A DNA stretch of 64,000 nucleotides from Polyangiaceae bacterium UTPRO1. Its GTDB lineage: Bacteria; Desulfobacterota; Binatia; UTPRO1. Under the pieces are notes generated by a model. That model made no database searches. It was not told where the DNA came from and was given only the letters and a program-made list of their open reading frames with translations. Numbering within the stretch: the first letter of the stretch is position 1; every line of letters begins with the position of its first letter. Shown here piece after piece: positions 45,078 through 52,118 of the stretch. A program made the position numbers and the translations under genes. The stretch covers positions 65,986 through 129,985 of the forward strand of contig MWST01000033.1 in the NCBI GenBank assembly GCA_002050235.1, written 5' to 3'.

Positions 45078-45984
45078 GATTCGCGCGCACTTGAGCGGCA
45101 GCTATAGCGACGGAGGGCGCTATCCCGCCGCCATCGTCAATGTCACCAACCGCTGCAACCTCGCGTGTACGCACTGTTTCATCTACCGCGACGGCAATCC
45201 CAACGAGGAGCCGGCGTCGGTCCACGACGAGATGTCTGACGACGCCATCCTCGCGACGCTAGCGGCTCTGCGCGATCGGCACGGCATCCGCACCATGCTG
45301 TGGATGGGCGGGGAGCCGCTGCTCCGACGCTCGCTGGTCACTGCCGGTATACGCCTCTTTGCGCGCAACGTGATCACCACCAACGGCACCGTCCCGCTCG
45401 TCGACTTCGGACCCGCAGCCCTCTACGTGGTGAGCCTCGACGGTCCGGAAGACCTGAACGACGCGCTGCGCGGCCAGGGAACCTATCGTCGGGTCATGCG
45501 GACGCTCGAGCGCCTATCGTCGTCGTTCGCGACGCCGGTACAGGTGCAATGCGTGGTGACGCGGCGGAACGAGCGCCGGCTCGAGGAACTGGTGGCGGCG
45601 CTTCGCGACACCCGCATAAACTGGCTCACGTTCTCGTGGTACGTTCCCCGCCGCGGCGACACCGGCGTCGACGCCTGGTCCGACAATGCGGCTCGCGCCT
45701 GGTCGGTCGGCGAGGTGCGGCGGTTGAAAGAACGCTACCCGGGCTTCATCCGCAATTCCTCCCGCAGCCTCGACCTCATGCTACCCCCCGCATGCGAGCA
45801 AGTGACTGCTGCCTGTCCGGCCCGGGCGCACGTGCTGCCCCTGTGGATGGAGGACGACCATTTCGCCACGCCGTTCTGCTGCTACGGCAACGACGTCGAC
45901 TGCGGACGCTGCGGCGCCTGGGTCGTGTTCAGTCTGGCGGCAAAGCTCGCATCCGCGGCGGCGGACCAGCACGTCGAGGAATGA
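45067..45984 (+). CDS. Radical SAM enzyme with C-terminal Cys cluster
   Basis: A 305-residue protein from ATG 45067, overlapping the LLM gene by 11 bases. CNLACTHC (Cys30, Cys34, Cys37) binds the SAM-coordinating 4Fe-4S cluster, MGGEPLL is the GGEP-type SAM-binding motif, and TTNGT and SLDG follow as in the AdoMet radical fold. Cysteines at the C-terminus (CEQVTAAC, FCCYGNDVDCGRCGAW) suggest an auxiliary cluster as in SPASM or twitch domains. Its substrate is unknown; the LLM partner points to a small redox modification rather than a peptide product. Confidence 0.85.
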   Translation: MGREIRAHLSGSYSDGGRYPAAIVNVTNRCNLACTHCFIYRDGNPNEEPASVHDEMSDDAILATLAALRDRHGIRTMLWMGGEPLLRRSLVTAGIRLFARNVITTNGTVPLVDFGPAALYVVSLDGPEDLNDALRGQGTYRRVMRTLERLSSSFATPVQVQCVVTRRNERRLEELVAALRDTRINWLTFSWYVPRRGDTGVDAWSDNAARAWSVGEVRRLKERYPGFIRNSSRSLDLMLPPACEQVTAACPARAHVLPLWMEDDHFATPFCCYGNDVDCGRCGAWVVFSLAAKLASAAADQHVEE

Positions 45985-46033
45985 GCTCGGGCTGCTAGGC
46001 GCAGAGCTGTCCGCGATGCGCGCACGGCCTCCG

Positions 46034-46398
46034 TCAGCGGGCGACCCGCACCACGTCGACGAGCACGGGTCCGCCGCTCCCGCCTCCTTGCTTCGAGCCG
46101 CACCCCTTCTCGCTTATCTTGCCGTTGGGGAACGCGCGCAAACTGAAATCCTCGTGGGTCTGGCCCGCGGCGGGATCGACGTCGCAGTCGAAAGTCACCT
46201 CGAAGAACGCCGCGATCTTGCCCTTGGAAGCGACTGTGCGCGGCAGCGGTCTCTGCGGCTTTTCGAAGCGGGGTCGAACGATGTGGCGCAGCCGGGGCCG
46301 ATCGGCGTCACCTCCAGCGCGACCAGGGCGACGAGCGGGGGCATCTTCTCGCCGTCACCGAACCGTCGCCAGTCGGGCCGTTGACTGATAGCAGACAT
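46034..46398 (-). pseudogene. Apparently frameshifted small gene
   Basis: Two coding-like stretches on the minus strand line up only if a frameshift is allowed. From ATG 46398 the frame reads MSAISQRPDWRRFGDGEK then MPPLVALVALEVTPIGPGC and is GC-rich at third positions down to about 46285. Below that, another frame continues as RFEKPQRPLPRTVASKG, AAFFEVTFDCDVDPAAG, DFSLRAFPNGKISEKGC and ends at the stop 46036-46034. Both halves look protein-like. Together they would be about 121 residues. No family is recognised. It could be a decayed gene, a sequencing error or a chance reading. Confidence 0.4.
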
Positions 46399-46437
46399 AG
46401 CGGATTGCGCCAATGCGCAGACGTAAAGGAGGCTGAC

Positions 46438-46794
46438 ATGGAAAGCACGCAAAGAAGGCTGAAGTACCTCGCAGCAACCGTAGTCGTCGTTGCGGCGCTC
46501 GCCGCCGGTGCGGCGGCGAGCGCCGCGGATCCGAGTGCCGTCGTGACGCTCGCCGGCGACATCGTGTGCGGCAAATGCACACTCGAGTTGCCGGACCTCG
46601 ACCATTGTCAGAACGTTCTCCTGGTCGGCGAAGGCGCGCAGCGACAGCAGTACTGGATCGTGGGCAACGCGGTGAACGATGAATTCGGCGACGTCTGTAC
46701 CGCCCGGCGCCCCGTATCGGTTACGGGAACGGTGCGCTCGCAGGACGGTAAAGAGTGGATTGTCCCGAGCAGGATCGAGCCGCGCACTCCGTGA
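46438..46794 (+). CDS. Small secreted Cys-containing protein (DUF6370-like)
   Basis: A 118-residue exported protein from ATG 46438, preceded by a near-perfect Shine-Dalgarno AAAGGAGG at 46425-46432. A signal peptide ends near ASA (about residue 28). The mature part holds CGKC, one Cys in DHCQNV and one in DVCTARRP, followed by VSVTGTVRSQDGKEWIVPSRIE. It resembles DUF6370-type small proteins, whose cysteines probably bind a metal. The role is unknown. It may be induced with the neighbouring nitrogen-oxide genes, but no shared site was found. Confidence 0.72.
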   Translation: MESTQRRLKYLAATVVVVAALAAGAAASAADPSAVVTLAGDIVCGKCTLELPDLDHCQNVLLVGEGAQRQQYWIVGNAVNDEFGDVCTARRPVSVTGTVRSQDGKEWIVPSRIEPRTP

Positions 46795-46881
46795 ACGCAC
46801 GGAATGCTGCGACCGGTGCCGACAGAGCGGGGCGTGAGCCCCCGCATACAGGGGTTGCCCGGCGCTCAGCTCTCCGGATGG

Positions 46882-47268
46882 CTAGGCTACGGTCCTGTCC
46901 GTCGTAGCCCCGTTGCCGCGGAAGATCACTCGCGTGTCGACGGTTTCGTGCAACACGACCTGCGCGAGCATCGGGAGCGGCTTTCGGAGGTGATCCCAGA
47001 TCCACGCCGCCAGGTGCTCCGCGGTCGGATTCGCCAGCCCCTCGACCTCGTTGAGCAGGCGGTGGTCGAGGGCCGCGAATAGCGGGGCAAAGGCGCGCTC
47101 GATGTCGCTGAAGTCGATGACCCACCCCGCATCACCGACTGGCCCGGCGACGTGGACGTCTACGACGTAGCTATGCCCGTGCATCCGTCCGCAGGGGTGG
47201 CCTGTGGGTACGTTCGTGAGGTAGTGCGCGGCTTCGAAACGGAAGGTGCGAACGATCTCGGCTTCCAT
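46882..47268 (-). CDS. queD: 6-carboxy-5,6,7,8-tetrahydropterin synthase
   Basis: A 128-residue PTPS/QueD-family enzyme. FRFEAAHYL (His15), CGRMHGHSY with two histidines supply the zinc-binding triad, and VIDFSDIERAFAPL, LDHRLLNEV and PTAEHLAAWIWDHL are typical throughout. QueD converts 7,8-dihydroneopterin triphosphate in the queuosine/7-deazaguanine pathway. Its start is 4 bases below the stop of the small lipoprotein gene, so it probably ends the leftward transcript that begins with the diiron gene. Confidence 0.94.
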   Translation of the reverse strand: MEAEIVRTFRFEAAHYLTNVPTGHPCGRMHGHSYVVDVHVAGPVGDAGWVIDFSDIERAFAPLFAALDHRLLNEVEGLANPTAEHLAAWIWDHLRKPLPMLAQVVLHETVDTRVIFRGNGATTDRTVA

Positions 47269-47272
47269 CGAT

Positions 47273-47839
47273 TCATTGCCGGACGGCGGCCGACGCGTGC
47301 TCGTTCGGCTCGGGCGTGTAGCTCAGCACCTCCACCAGCAGCACGCGGCGCTTGTTCGTCCCGATCGTTCGACGATAACGGATGAGCCGGCCCGTCTCCT
47401 TGTCGAACTCGACGCGGAGATCGATCGCCGGGGTGTCGCCGACGGCTTTGACGGTGGTCCAGCGAAGGTCGGTCTGGAGGAGGTCGAAGATTCCGGCCAC
47501 CGAGTAGTCGCCGCGCTCCGGATCATCGAGACCTACTTCGTGGCCGTCGCGCACGAGCTTCGTGACGGCACCACCAGCTACTTCGACCTCCCAGAGCTCG
47601 ACCGGGGCGCGCGGCGGTCGCACCTGCACCACTACACGGTAGTCTTTCGCACCGTGTGCCGCCCAACGCTCGCGGGCCGCCGCGAGTGTCGCCGCGGTGA
47701 GCGGTTCCATGGGCGGTGGGCCAAGAAGCGAACAGCCGGCGAGCAGTATCAGGACGACGTGCCATGACGTCCTTGCTCGCCGGCTGGGAGCCGCATGACT
47801 CGACGCCCCCAAGCTCCGAGTCACGCGGCTGCCCTTCAC
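47273..47839 (-). CDS. Small lipoprotein, DUF6174-like
   Basis: A 188-residue exported protein; GTG 47839 is the start used, with GTG 47824 possible. A long basic leader ends in LILLAGC, a lipobox Cys near residue 36. The mature domain (AAARERWAAHGAKDYRVVVQVR onwards) matches DUF6174-like small domains found in surface lipoproteins. It lies 11 bases downstream of nod and 4 bases upstream of queD. Its link to NO metabolism is positional only. Confidence 0.65.
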   Translation of the reverse strand: MKGSRVTRSLGASSHAAPSRRARTSWHVVLILLAGCSLLGPPPMEPLTAATLAAARERWAAHGAKDYRVVVQVRPPRAPVELWEVEVAGGAVTKLVRDGHEVGLDDPERGDYSVAGIFDLLQTDLRWTTVKAVGDTPAIDLRVEFDKETGRLIRYRRTIGTNKRRVLLVEVLSYTPEPNEHASAAVRQ

Positions 47840-47849
47840 TAGACCAGTG

Positions 47850-50264
47850 CTACTTCAGCGCCGAGAGGATCTCTTCTTCGTGCGCTGCCCAATCCTTGCC
47901 GTAGACGGTCCACTCGCCCTCTTCGATGTCGAGCTCGCGGACGAGCCGCGGGCCGCGCGAGAGGATGAACCACAGCAGCGGCAGGAGGCCGCCGAAGAGG
48001 AAGACCATGCCGCCGATCACGCGCAGATAAGTGAGCGTGACGAACACCGGACCGGTCACGAACTCGTTGGTGCGCGCGAACCAGAAGCCGTGCTGAACGA
48101 CGGCCGCCATCTGGTAGAGCCCGACCGGGAAGAGGTCGAGCGTCATCATGAGCACGAGGCCGATCTGGAACGACCAGAAGCTCGTCTTGATGAGCTTCTC
48201 GTTCCATGCCGCCCGAGGGAAGAGGTGCTGGCAGCAGAAGAGCACGCCTGCCAGCGCGATGTTGCCCTTGACGCCGAACATCGCAGCGTGCGCGTGGTTG
48301 CCGGTCACGTAGGTGCCGTGCTCGAAGTAGTTGACGATCGGCAGGTTGATGAGAGAGCCGAACACGCCGGCGCCGACGATGTTCCAGAAGTTGCAGGCAA
48401 GGATGAAGAGCCAGACGCCCTCCATGACGAACTGCTGCTTGCCGGCCTCCCGGTGCTCGGCAGCGCGGAGCTTCTCGTTGCGCATGCGCCAGGCGTCCAG
48501 CGTCATCAGCAGCAACGGCAGCACCTGCATGGTCGAGAAGACGCTGCCGAGCGCGATGATCCCGGTCGGCTTCGCGATCCAGTAGAAGTTGTGCGAGATA
48601 CCGACCAGCGCCGTCACCAGGAACATCATCACGGCGAGGAAGATCACCCGCTCCGCCATGGCGCGGTTCATGAGACCCATCTGCACGAGCAGATAGGCGA
48701 CGATGCAGGTGGTGAACACCTCGAACGTGACCTCCACCCACATGTGGACGGTCATCCAGCGCCAGTAGTCGGTGATGGCGAAGTTCCCGGTCGGAGTCGC
48801 ACCGAGCCCGAAGAAGAGGAACAACACCATGATGCCGCTGCCGTAGAAGAGCCAGGCCGGCACCGACCACATGTTCTGCTTGGTAATCCATGGCCGGACG
48901 CCGCGGAAGATGATGGCGATCCAGAGCACGAACGCGGAGAGCATCAGGATGTGCCAGAAGCGCCCGAGCTCGACGAACTCCCAACCCTGACTACCGAGCC
49001 AGTAGGCTGCCGTGTCGGAGAGGTAGCCCATATGGCCGAAGTAGATGCCGAAGAGGGCGCCGGCCCCGACGATCACGCAGACCGCAAACAAGAGGTTGAT
49101 GAGGAAGCGTTGACCCTTCGGAACGTGCGAGAGTCGCGGCAGGAAGAAGATCGTGTAGCCTACCCAGCACATGAAGAACCAGTAGATCTGTAGGATCGTG
49201 TGCCAGGCCCGGACGACGGTGAACGGCAACGCGAGACCGAAGACCTTGACGATGGCCTCGCCCGGTCCGCCGCCGATGAAATCCTCTGCGCTCAAGATGC
49301 CGGCGAGCACCTGTATCAAGAACAAGATTACCGCGAACGCGAAGAACTTGTAGGTCGCACTCTGCGTGGGACGAACGAACTCGTAGCCGCGTTCGAGCTC
49401 GCTGGTAGTGAGAGTGCCTCCGTGAGCGCCGTTGAACGGGCTGCCGGGGAGATCCCGCATCTGTCCGTATACGTAGAGTACCAACATCGTCCCCACGAAC
49501 AGGACGAGGATGGAGAGGAAGCTCCACAAGACGGCGGGCATGGTCGGGACGTTGCCGGCCTCGGGATCGTACGGCCAGTTGTGCGTGTAGCTGTAGGTCT
49601 CTCCGGGGCGCTTGGCTCCGGAAACCCAGCCGCCCCAGAAGAAGTACGCCGTGATCGCGCGTAGATCGTTCGGGTCGGTGATGTAGTTGGCGAGTCGGAA
49701 CTTCGCCGGGTACGTCGGATCGGTGAAGACGCGTGTGTAATGCGTCTGCAACTCCTCGTAGGCGCGGATCTGGGCGTCGTTGATGCGGATGACGCCCGCG
49801 GCCTCGTCATAGCCGTTGTCTTTGATCTCGCGCTGGACCCGCATCGCGATCGCGTCTCGATCGGCTTGCGCCAGCGGCCGATCCTTCGACGCCGCGGATT
49901 CGTAGAAGGATCGCATCGAGACGACGGTGTGGTGCAGGGCCTCGGCGGTAAAATCCGGTCCCCGCTCCGCACCGTCGCCCCAGAACGATCCCCACGACAT
50001 CAAGCCCCGGATGTGGAAGATTTCCTGACCGCGCACGATGTCGGCGAGCGGGATCACTTCCTTGCCGGTGCTGGCGGAGACGAACGGCACGCGCGGCGGA
50101 GCGCTGCCGTACGTCCACATTCCGAGAGCCACCAAGCCGGTGACGCTGACCGCCGTGACAATGGCGAATTGGGTCAGCCAGTTCGGTTTGGCGAGCATCC
50201 ACTTGCCGATGTTTTGCCGGGACCGGGAAGTCCGGCCACGTGCTTTCACGACGTCAGTGTGCAT
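47850..50264 (-). CDS. nod: Putative nitric oxide dismutase (qNor-like, altered active site)
   Basis: An 804-residue membrane protein of the quinol nitric oxide reductase fold: periplasmic N-terminal domain (about 50-240, no heme CxxCH) and about 13 helices binding heme b and heme b3. Relative to qNor (Geobacillus numbering from memory) the offset is one residue. FeB ligands His507 and His558 are kept but the third His is Asn559 (GISHNFYW). Glu511 is kept while Glu581 becomes Gln580. The quinol-site H-x3-E is Glu327 and Gly331 (SAEDFIGG). These changes fit Nod, proposed to turn 2 NO into N2 and O2, and not quinol-driven reduction. Last of three genes after diiron and SCP2-like. Confidence 0.85.
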   Translation of the reverse strand: MHTDVVKARGRTSRSRQNIGKWMLAKPNWLTQFAIVTAVSVTGLVALGMWTYGSAPPRVPFVSASTGKEVIPLADIVRGQEIFHIRGLMSWGSFWGDGAERGPDFTAEALHHTVVSMRSFYESAASKDRPLAQADRDAIAMRVQREIKDNGYDEAAGVIRINDAQIRAYEELQTHYTRVFTDPTYPAKFRLANYITDPNDLRAITAYFFWGGWVSGAKRPGETYSYTHNWPYDPEAGNVPTMPAVLWSFLSILVLFVGTMLVLYVYGQMRDLPGSPFNGAHGGTLTTSELERGYEFVRPTQSATYKFFAFAVILFLIQVLAGILSAEDFIGGGPGEAIVKVFGLALPFTVVRAWHTILQIYWFFMCWVGYTIFFLPRLSHVPKGQRFLINLLFAVCVIVGAGALFGIYFGHMGYLSDTAAYWLGSQGWEFVELGRFWHILMLSAFVLWIAIIFRGVRPWITKQNMWSVPAWLFYGSGIMVLFLFFGLGATPTGNFAITDYWRWMTVHMWVEVTFEVFTTCIVAYLLVQMGLMNRAMAERVIFLAVMMFLVTALVGISHNFYWIAKPTGIIALGSVFSTMQVLPLLLMTLDAWRMRNEKLRAAEHREAGKQQFVMEGVWLFILACNFWNIVGAGVFGSLINLPIVNYFEHGTYVTGNHAHAAMFGVKGNIALAGVLFCCQHLFPRAAWNEKLIKTSFWSFQIGLVLMMTLDLFPVGLYQMAAVVQHGFWFARTNEFVTGPVFVTLTYLRVIGGMVFLFGGLLPLLWFILSRGPRLVRELDIEEGEWTVYGKDWAAHEEEILSALK

Positions 50265-50303
50265 GTGATGGTTCTCCTCGTGTCTGCGTGGGCTGCGAGT
50301 GGC

Positions 50304-50756
50304 CTACGACGCGAAAGCCGTCGGAACCTCGGCGGCGGCGTTGAAGAAGCGCTGCAGGCTTTGGTTGTAGCGGTAGAAAGCATCGACCTCGAGCTGGTCC
50401 GGACCGCTGACGCGCATCGGGTCGTCCGGGAAAGTGAGGTAGTTCAAAGTGTGAGTGAGATCAGGGCCGGCGTTGGCGCGGATGTTCTCGATCATCTCGC
50501 GCCAAATCGAGAGCGTCGCCTCGATCACGAAGTGCTCGGGCTTGGCGTCCGCCAGGCTCTTGAGCTCGCGCACCGACTGAACCTTGAAGCCTTCGAACAC
50601 CACCTCGTAGAGGTGGGTGGCCGCGTCCGTGTCGACTTTGACCACCATCGTGCACTCGAGAGGCCCGAGGTCGCGGTATGCGGACTCGTCCTTATCCATG
50701 AGGCGCGCAAGCGCCTGGAACCACTGCTTCGACGGGAAAAGCGTCGTCTCGGTCAT
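50304..50756 (-). CDS. SCP2-like sterol/lipid carrier domain protein
   Basis: A 150-residue soluble protein from ATG 50756, 15 bases after the diiron gene's stop and 39 bases before the nod gene. FPSKQWFQALARLMDKDESAYRDLG then ECTMVVKVDTD, HLYEVVFEGFKVQSV and a terminal helical part resemble an SCP2 domain, which binds fatty acyl or sterol ligands in a tunnel. No signal peptide is present. Sandwiched between a diiron protein and Nod, it could present a hydrophobic substrate to an O2-dependent enzyme. That is inference. Confidence 0.6.
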   Translation of the reverse strand: MTETTLFPSKQWFQALARLMDKDESAYRDLGPLECTMVVKVDTDAATHLYEVVFEGFKVQSVRELKSLADAKPEHFVIEATLSIWREMIENIRANAGPDLTHTLNYLTFPDDPMRVSGPDQLEVDAFYRYNQSLQRFFNAAAEVPTAFAS

Positions 50757-50771
50757 GATCGTGTCTCCTCG

Positions 50772-51875
50772 CTAGGCGGCGAGATCCTCGTAGGGGATCT
50801 CCTTGGGGATGGTCAGGCGCGGCTCGCGATTGAGGCCTGCGATCTCGAGACGCCGCAGGTACTCTTTCACTTGCTTCGCGTAGATGAAGGCCATGCGTTG
50901 GGCGCCGACGTCGATGTTGGCAAGCCCGCCGCCGGCGAGGATGGCGCGCGGCTCCGACGTCTGCGGCTCGAGCGTCAACGTGAAGATCGCCTGTTCGCCG
51001 ATGTCGAGGATCTTGTGGACCTCTTCGGCGCGGTTGGGGTGGCGTTCGAGGAAGTACTTCAGGTGCTTCACGCCGTACGCGACGTGGCGCGCCTCGTCCT
51101 GCATGCAGAGGCGGAAGATCGCTTTCTCGACCTCGGTTGGCGCGAGGAACTCGCCCTGGCGGAAGAGCGTCAGCACGAAGCCTTCGCCGAAGATGTGCAT
51201 GAGGGCGCTAGCGGTCGTGTAGTCGGGGGCCTCGAGGATGGCCGCGAGGAGTTCTTCCTGGCCGGGCGACGCCATCAGGAGGCCGCCGCCGTTCGCCAGC
51301 GCTCGCTTGCGGAACACGTCGAGGTGGCGCGCCTCGTCGAAGATCTGGCTCGCGAGGAAGAGCTTCACCTCGTGGAAGTCGTGGTTGATCTTGTGGAGCC
51401 ACTTGGCCGGCATGTCACCGGCCACGAACTCGACCTCCGTGAGGCCGGTGCACATCTGGCAGACGGCGCGCTCGATGTCGTCGGGGAGCTTCTCGAGCTT
51501 GTCCCACGGGACGTCGGTGACCGAGTTCCACTGGCGGACGACGGCCTCGTCGTAGAGCAGACCGGCGTTCTCGGCCCATACCTCCGACATCTCGTTCATG
51601 GTGTACATGGGAAGCGCCTTGGTTTCGGGCGGCACTTCGCAGCCGCGCGGCGCCATGCTGCCGTGGGTCGAGCCGTGCTCGGGGACGTTGCCGTAGTAAC
51701 CCGTATCGACGTCGCGCAAGCGTAGTCCGGCGGGGCCGGGCGTGACCTTGTGTCCCCACCCCGCGGGGTTGGATTGCATCCATTTGAGATCGAAGTTGCC
51801 CTTCGCCATTTCCCGCATGCGGTCGAGCCCGACTTCGACGGCGGGCGTATACTTGCCTGGTGGGTACTTGCTCAT
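50772..51875 (-). CDS. Ferritin-like diiron protein (putative oxygenase)
   Basis: A 367-residue protein from ATG 51875, chosen for the AGGAGG directly upstream; a longer in-frame reading to 52004 lacks support. It carries a double E...ExxH diiron set: Glu149 (or Glu147), Glu181-x2-His184 in DEARHLDVF, Glu231 in GEGF, and Glu261-x2-His264 in DEARHVAYG. The two repeats are about 80 residues apart, as in AurF-type N-oxygenases and R2-like oxidases. No signal peptide. It heads the operon with the SCP2-like gene and nod, suggesting it uses O2 produced by Nod. The reaction is unknown. Confidence 0.82.
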   Translation of the reverse strand: MSKYPPGKYTPAVEVGLDRMREMAKGNFDLKWMQSNPAGWGHKVTPGPAGLRLRDVDTGYYGNVPEHGSTHGSMAPRGCEVPPETKALPMYTMNEMSEVWAENAGLLYDEAVVRQWNSVTDVPWDKLEKLPDDIERAVCQMCTGLTEVEFVAGDMPAKWLHKINHDFHEVKLFLASQIFDEARHLDVFRKRALANGGGLLMASPGQEELLAAILEAPDYTTASALMHIFGEGFVLTLFRQGEFLAPTEVEKAIFRLCMQDEARHVAYGVKHLKYFLERHPNRAEEVHKILDIGEQAIFTLTLEPQTSEPRAILAGGGLANIDVGAQRMAFIYAKQVKEYLRRLEIAGLNREPRLTIPKEIPYEDLAA

Positions 51876-51997
51876 CGTGGCCTCCTGTTTTTGGGCGCGT
51901 GTGACGGCACGCTCCGTCGTCGTGCGAACACCGCCGCGTTGTCTCGAAATGTACCGATCACCGCACAGCCTTCCTACCGGTTGGACGGCTAGAGAGG

Positions 51998-52011
51998 ATG
52001 ACATCGGTCAT
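51998..52011 (-). promoter_or_regulatory. ATGAC-N4-GTCAT dyad upstream of the diiron-nod operon
   Basis: A perfect 5-4-5 dyad, ATGACATCGGTCAT, centred about 129 bases upstream of the diiron ATG. The same dyad, ATGACGTTCGTCAT, sits before the TetR gene at 58232. The spacing matches the FNR-type 5-4-5 plan (TTGAT-N4-ATCAA) with a TGAC core, and a CRP/FNR regulator is encoded at 58882-59601. On the minus strand a TAGGAA -10-like hexamer begins 22 bases beyond it, where a class II site would put it. Confidence 0.5.
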
Positions 52012-52118
52012 GGATCGGCATGATGCTCGTGGGGCAATTGCCAAGCGACCCCGAGCGGGATGACGCGTAGCGTTAATCGAGGCCGTGCAAAGCTACGCTC
52101 GGTGCGACATGCGGATCG

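Noticed and set aside
47850..50264. Ordinary quinol nitric oxide reductase
   Set aside because: The third FeB His, the pocket Glu and the quinol-site residues are replaced; Nod explains these better, though qNor remains the fall-back.
49740..51725. 661-codon frame on the plus strand
   Set aside because: Antisense to the diiron, SCP2-like and nod genes; no motif.
51876..52118. Canonical FNR site (TTGAT-N4-ATCAA) before the nod operon
   Set aside because: Not found; only the TGAC-N4-GTCA dyad is present.
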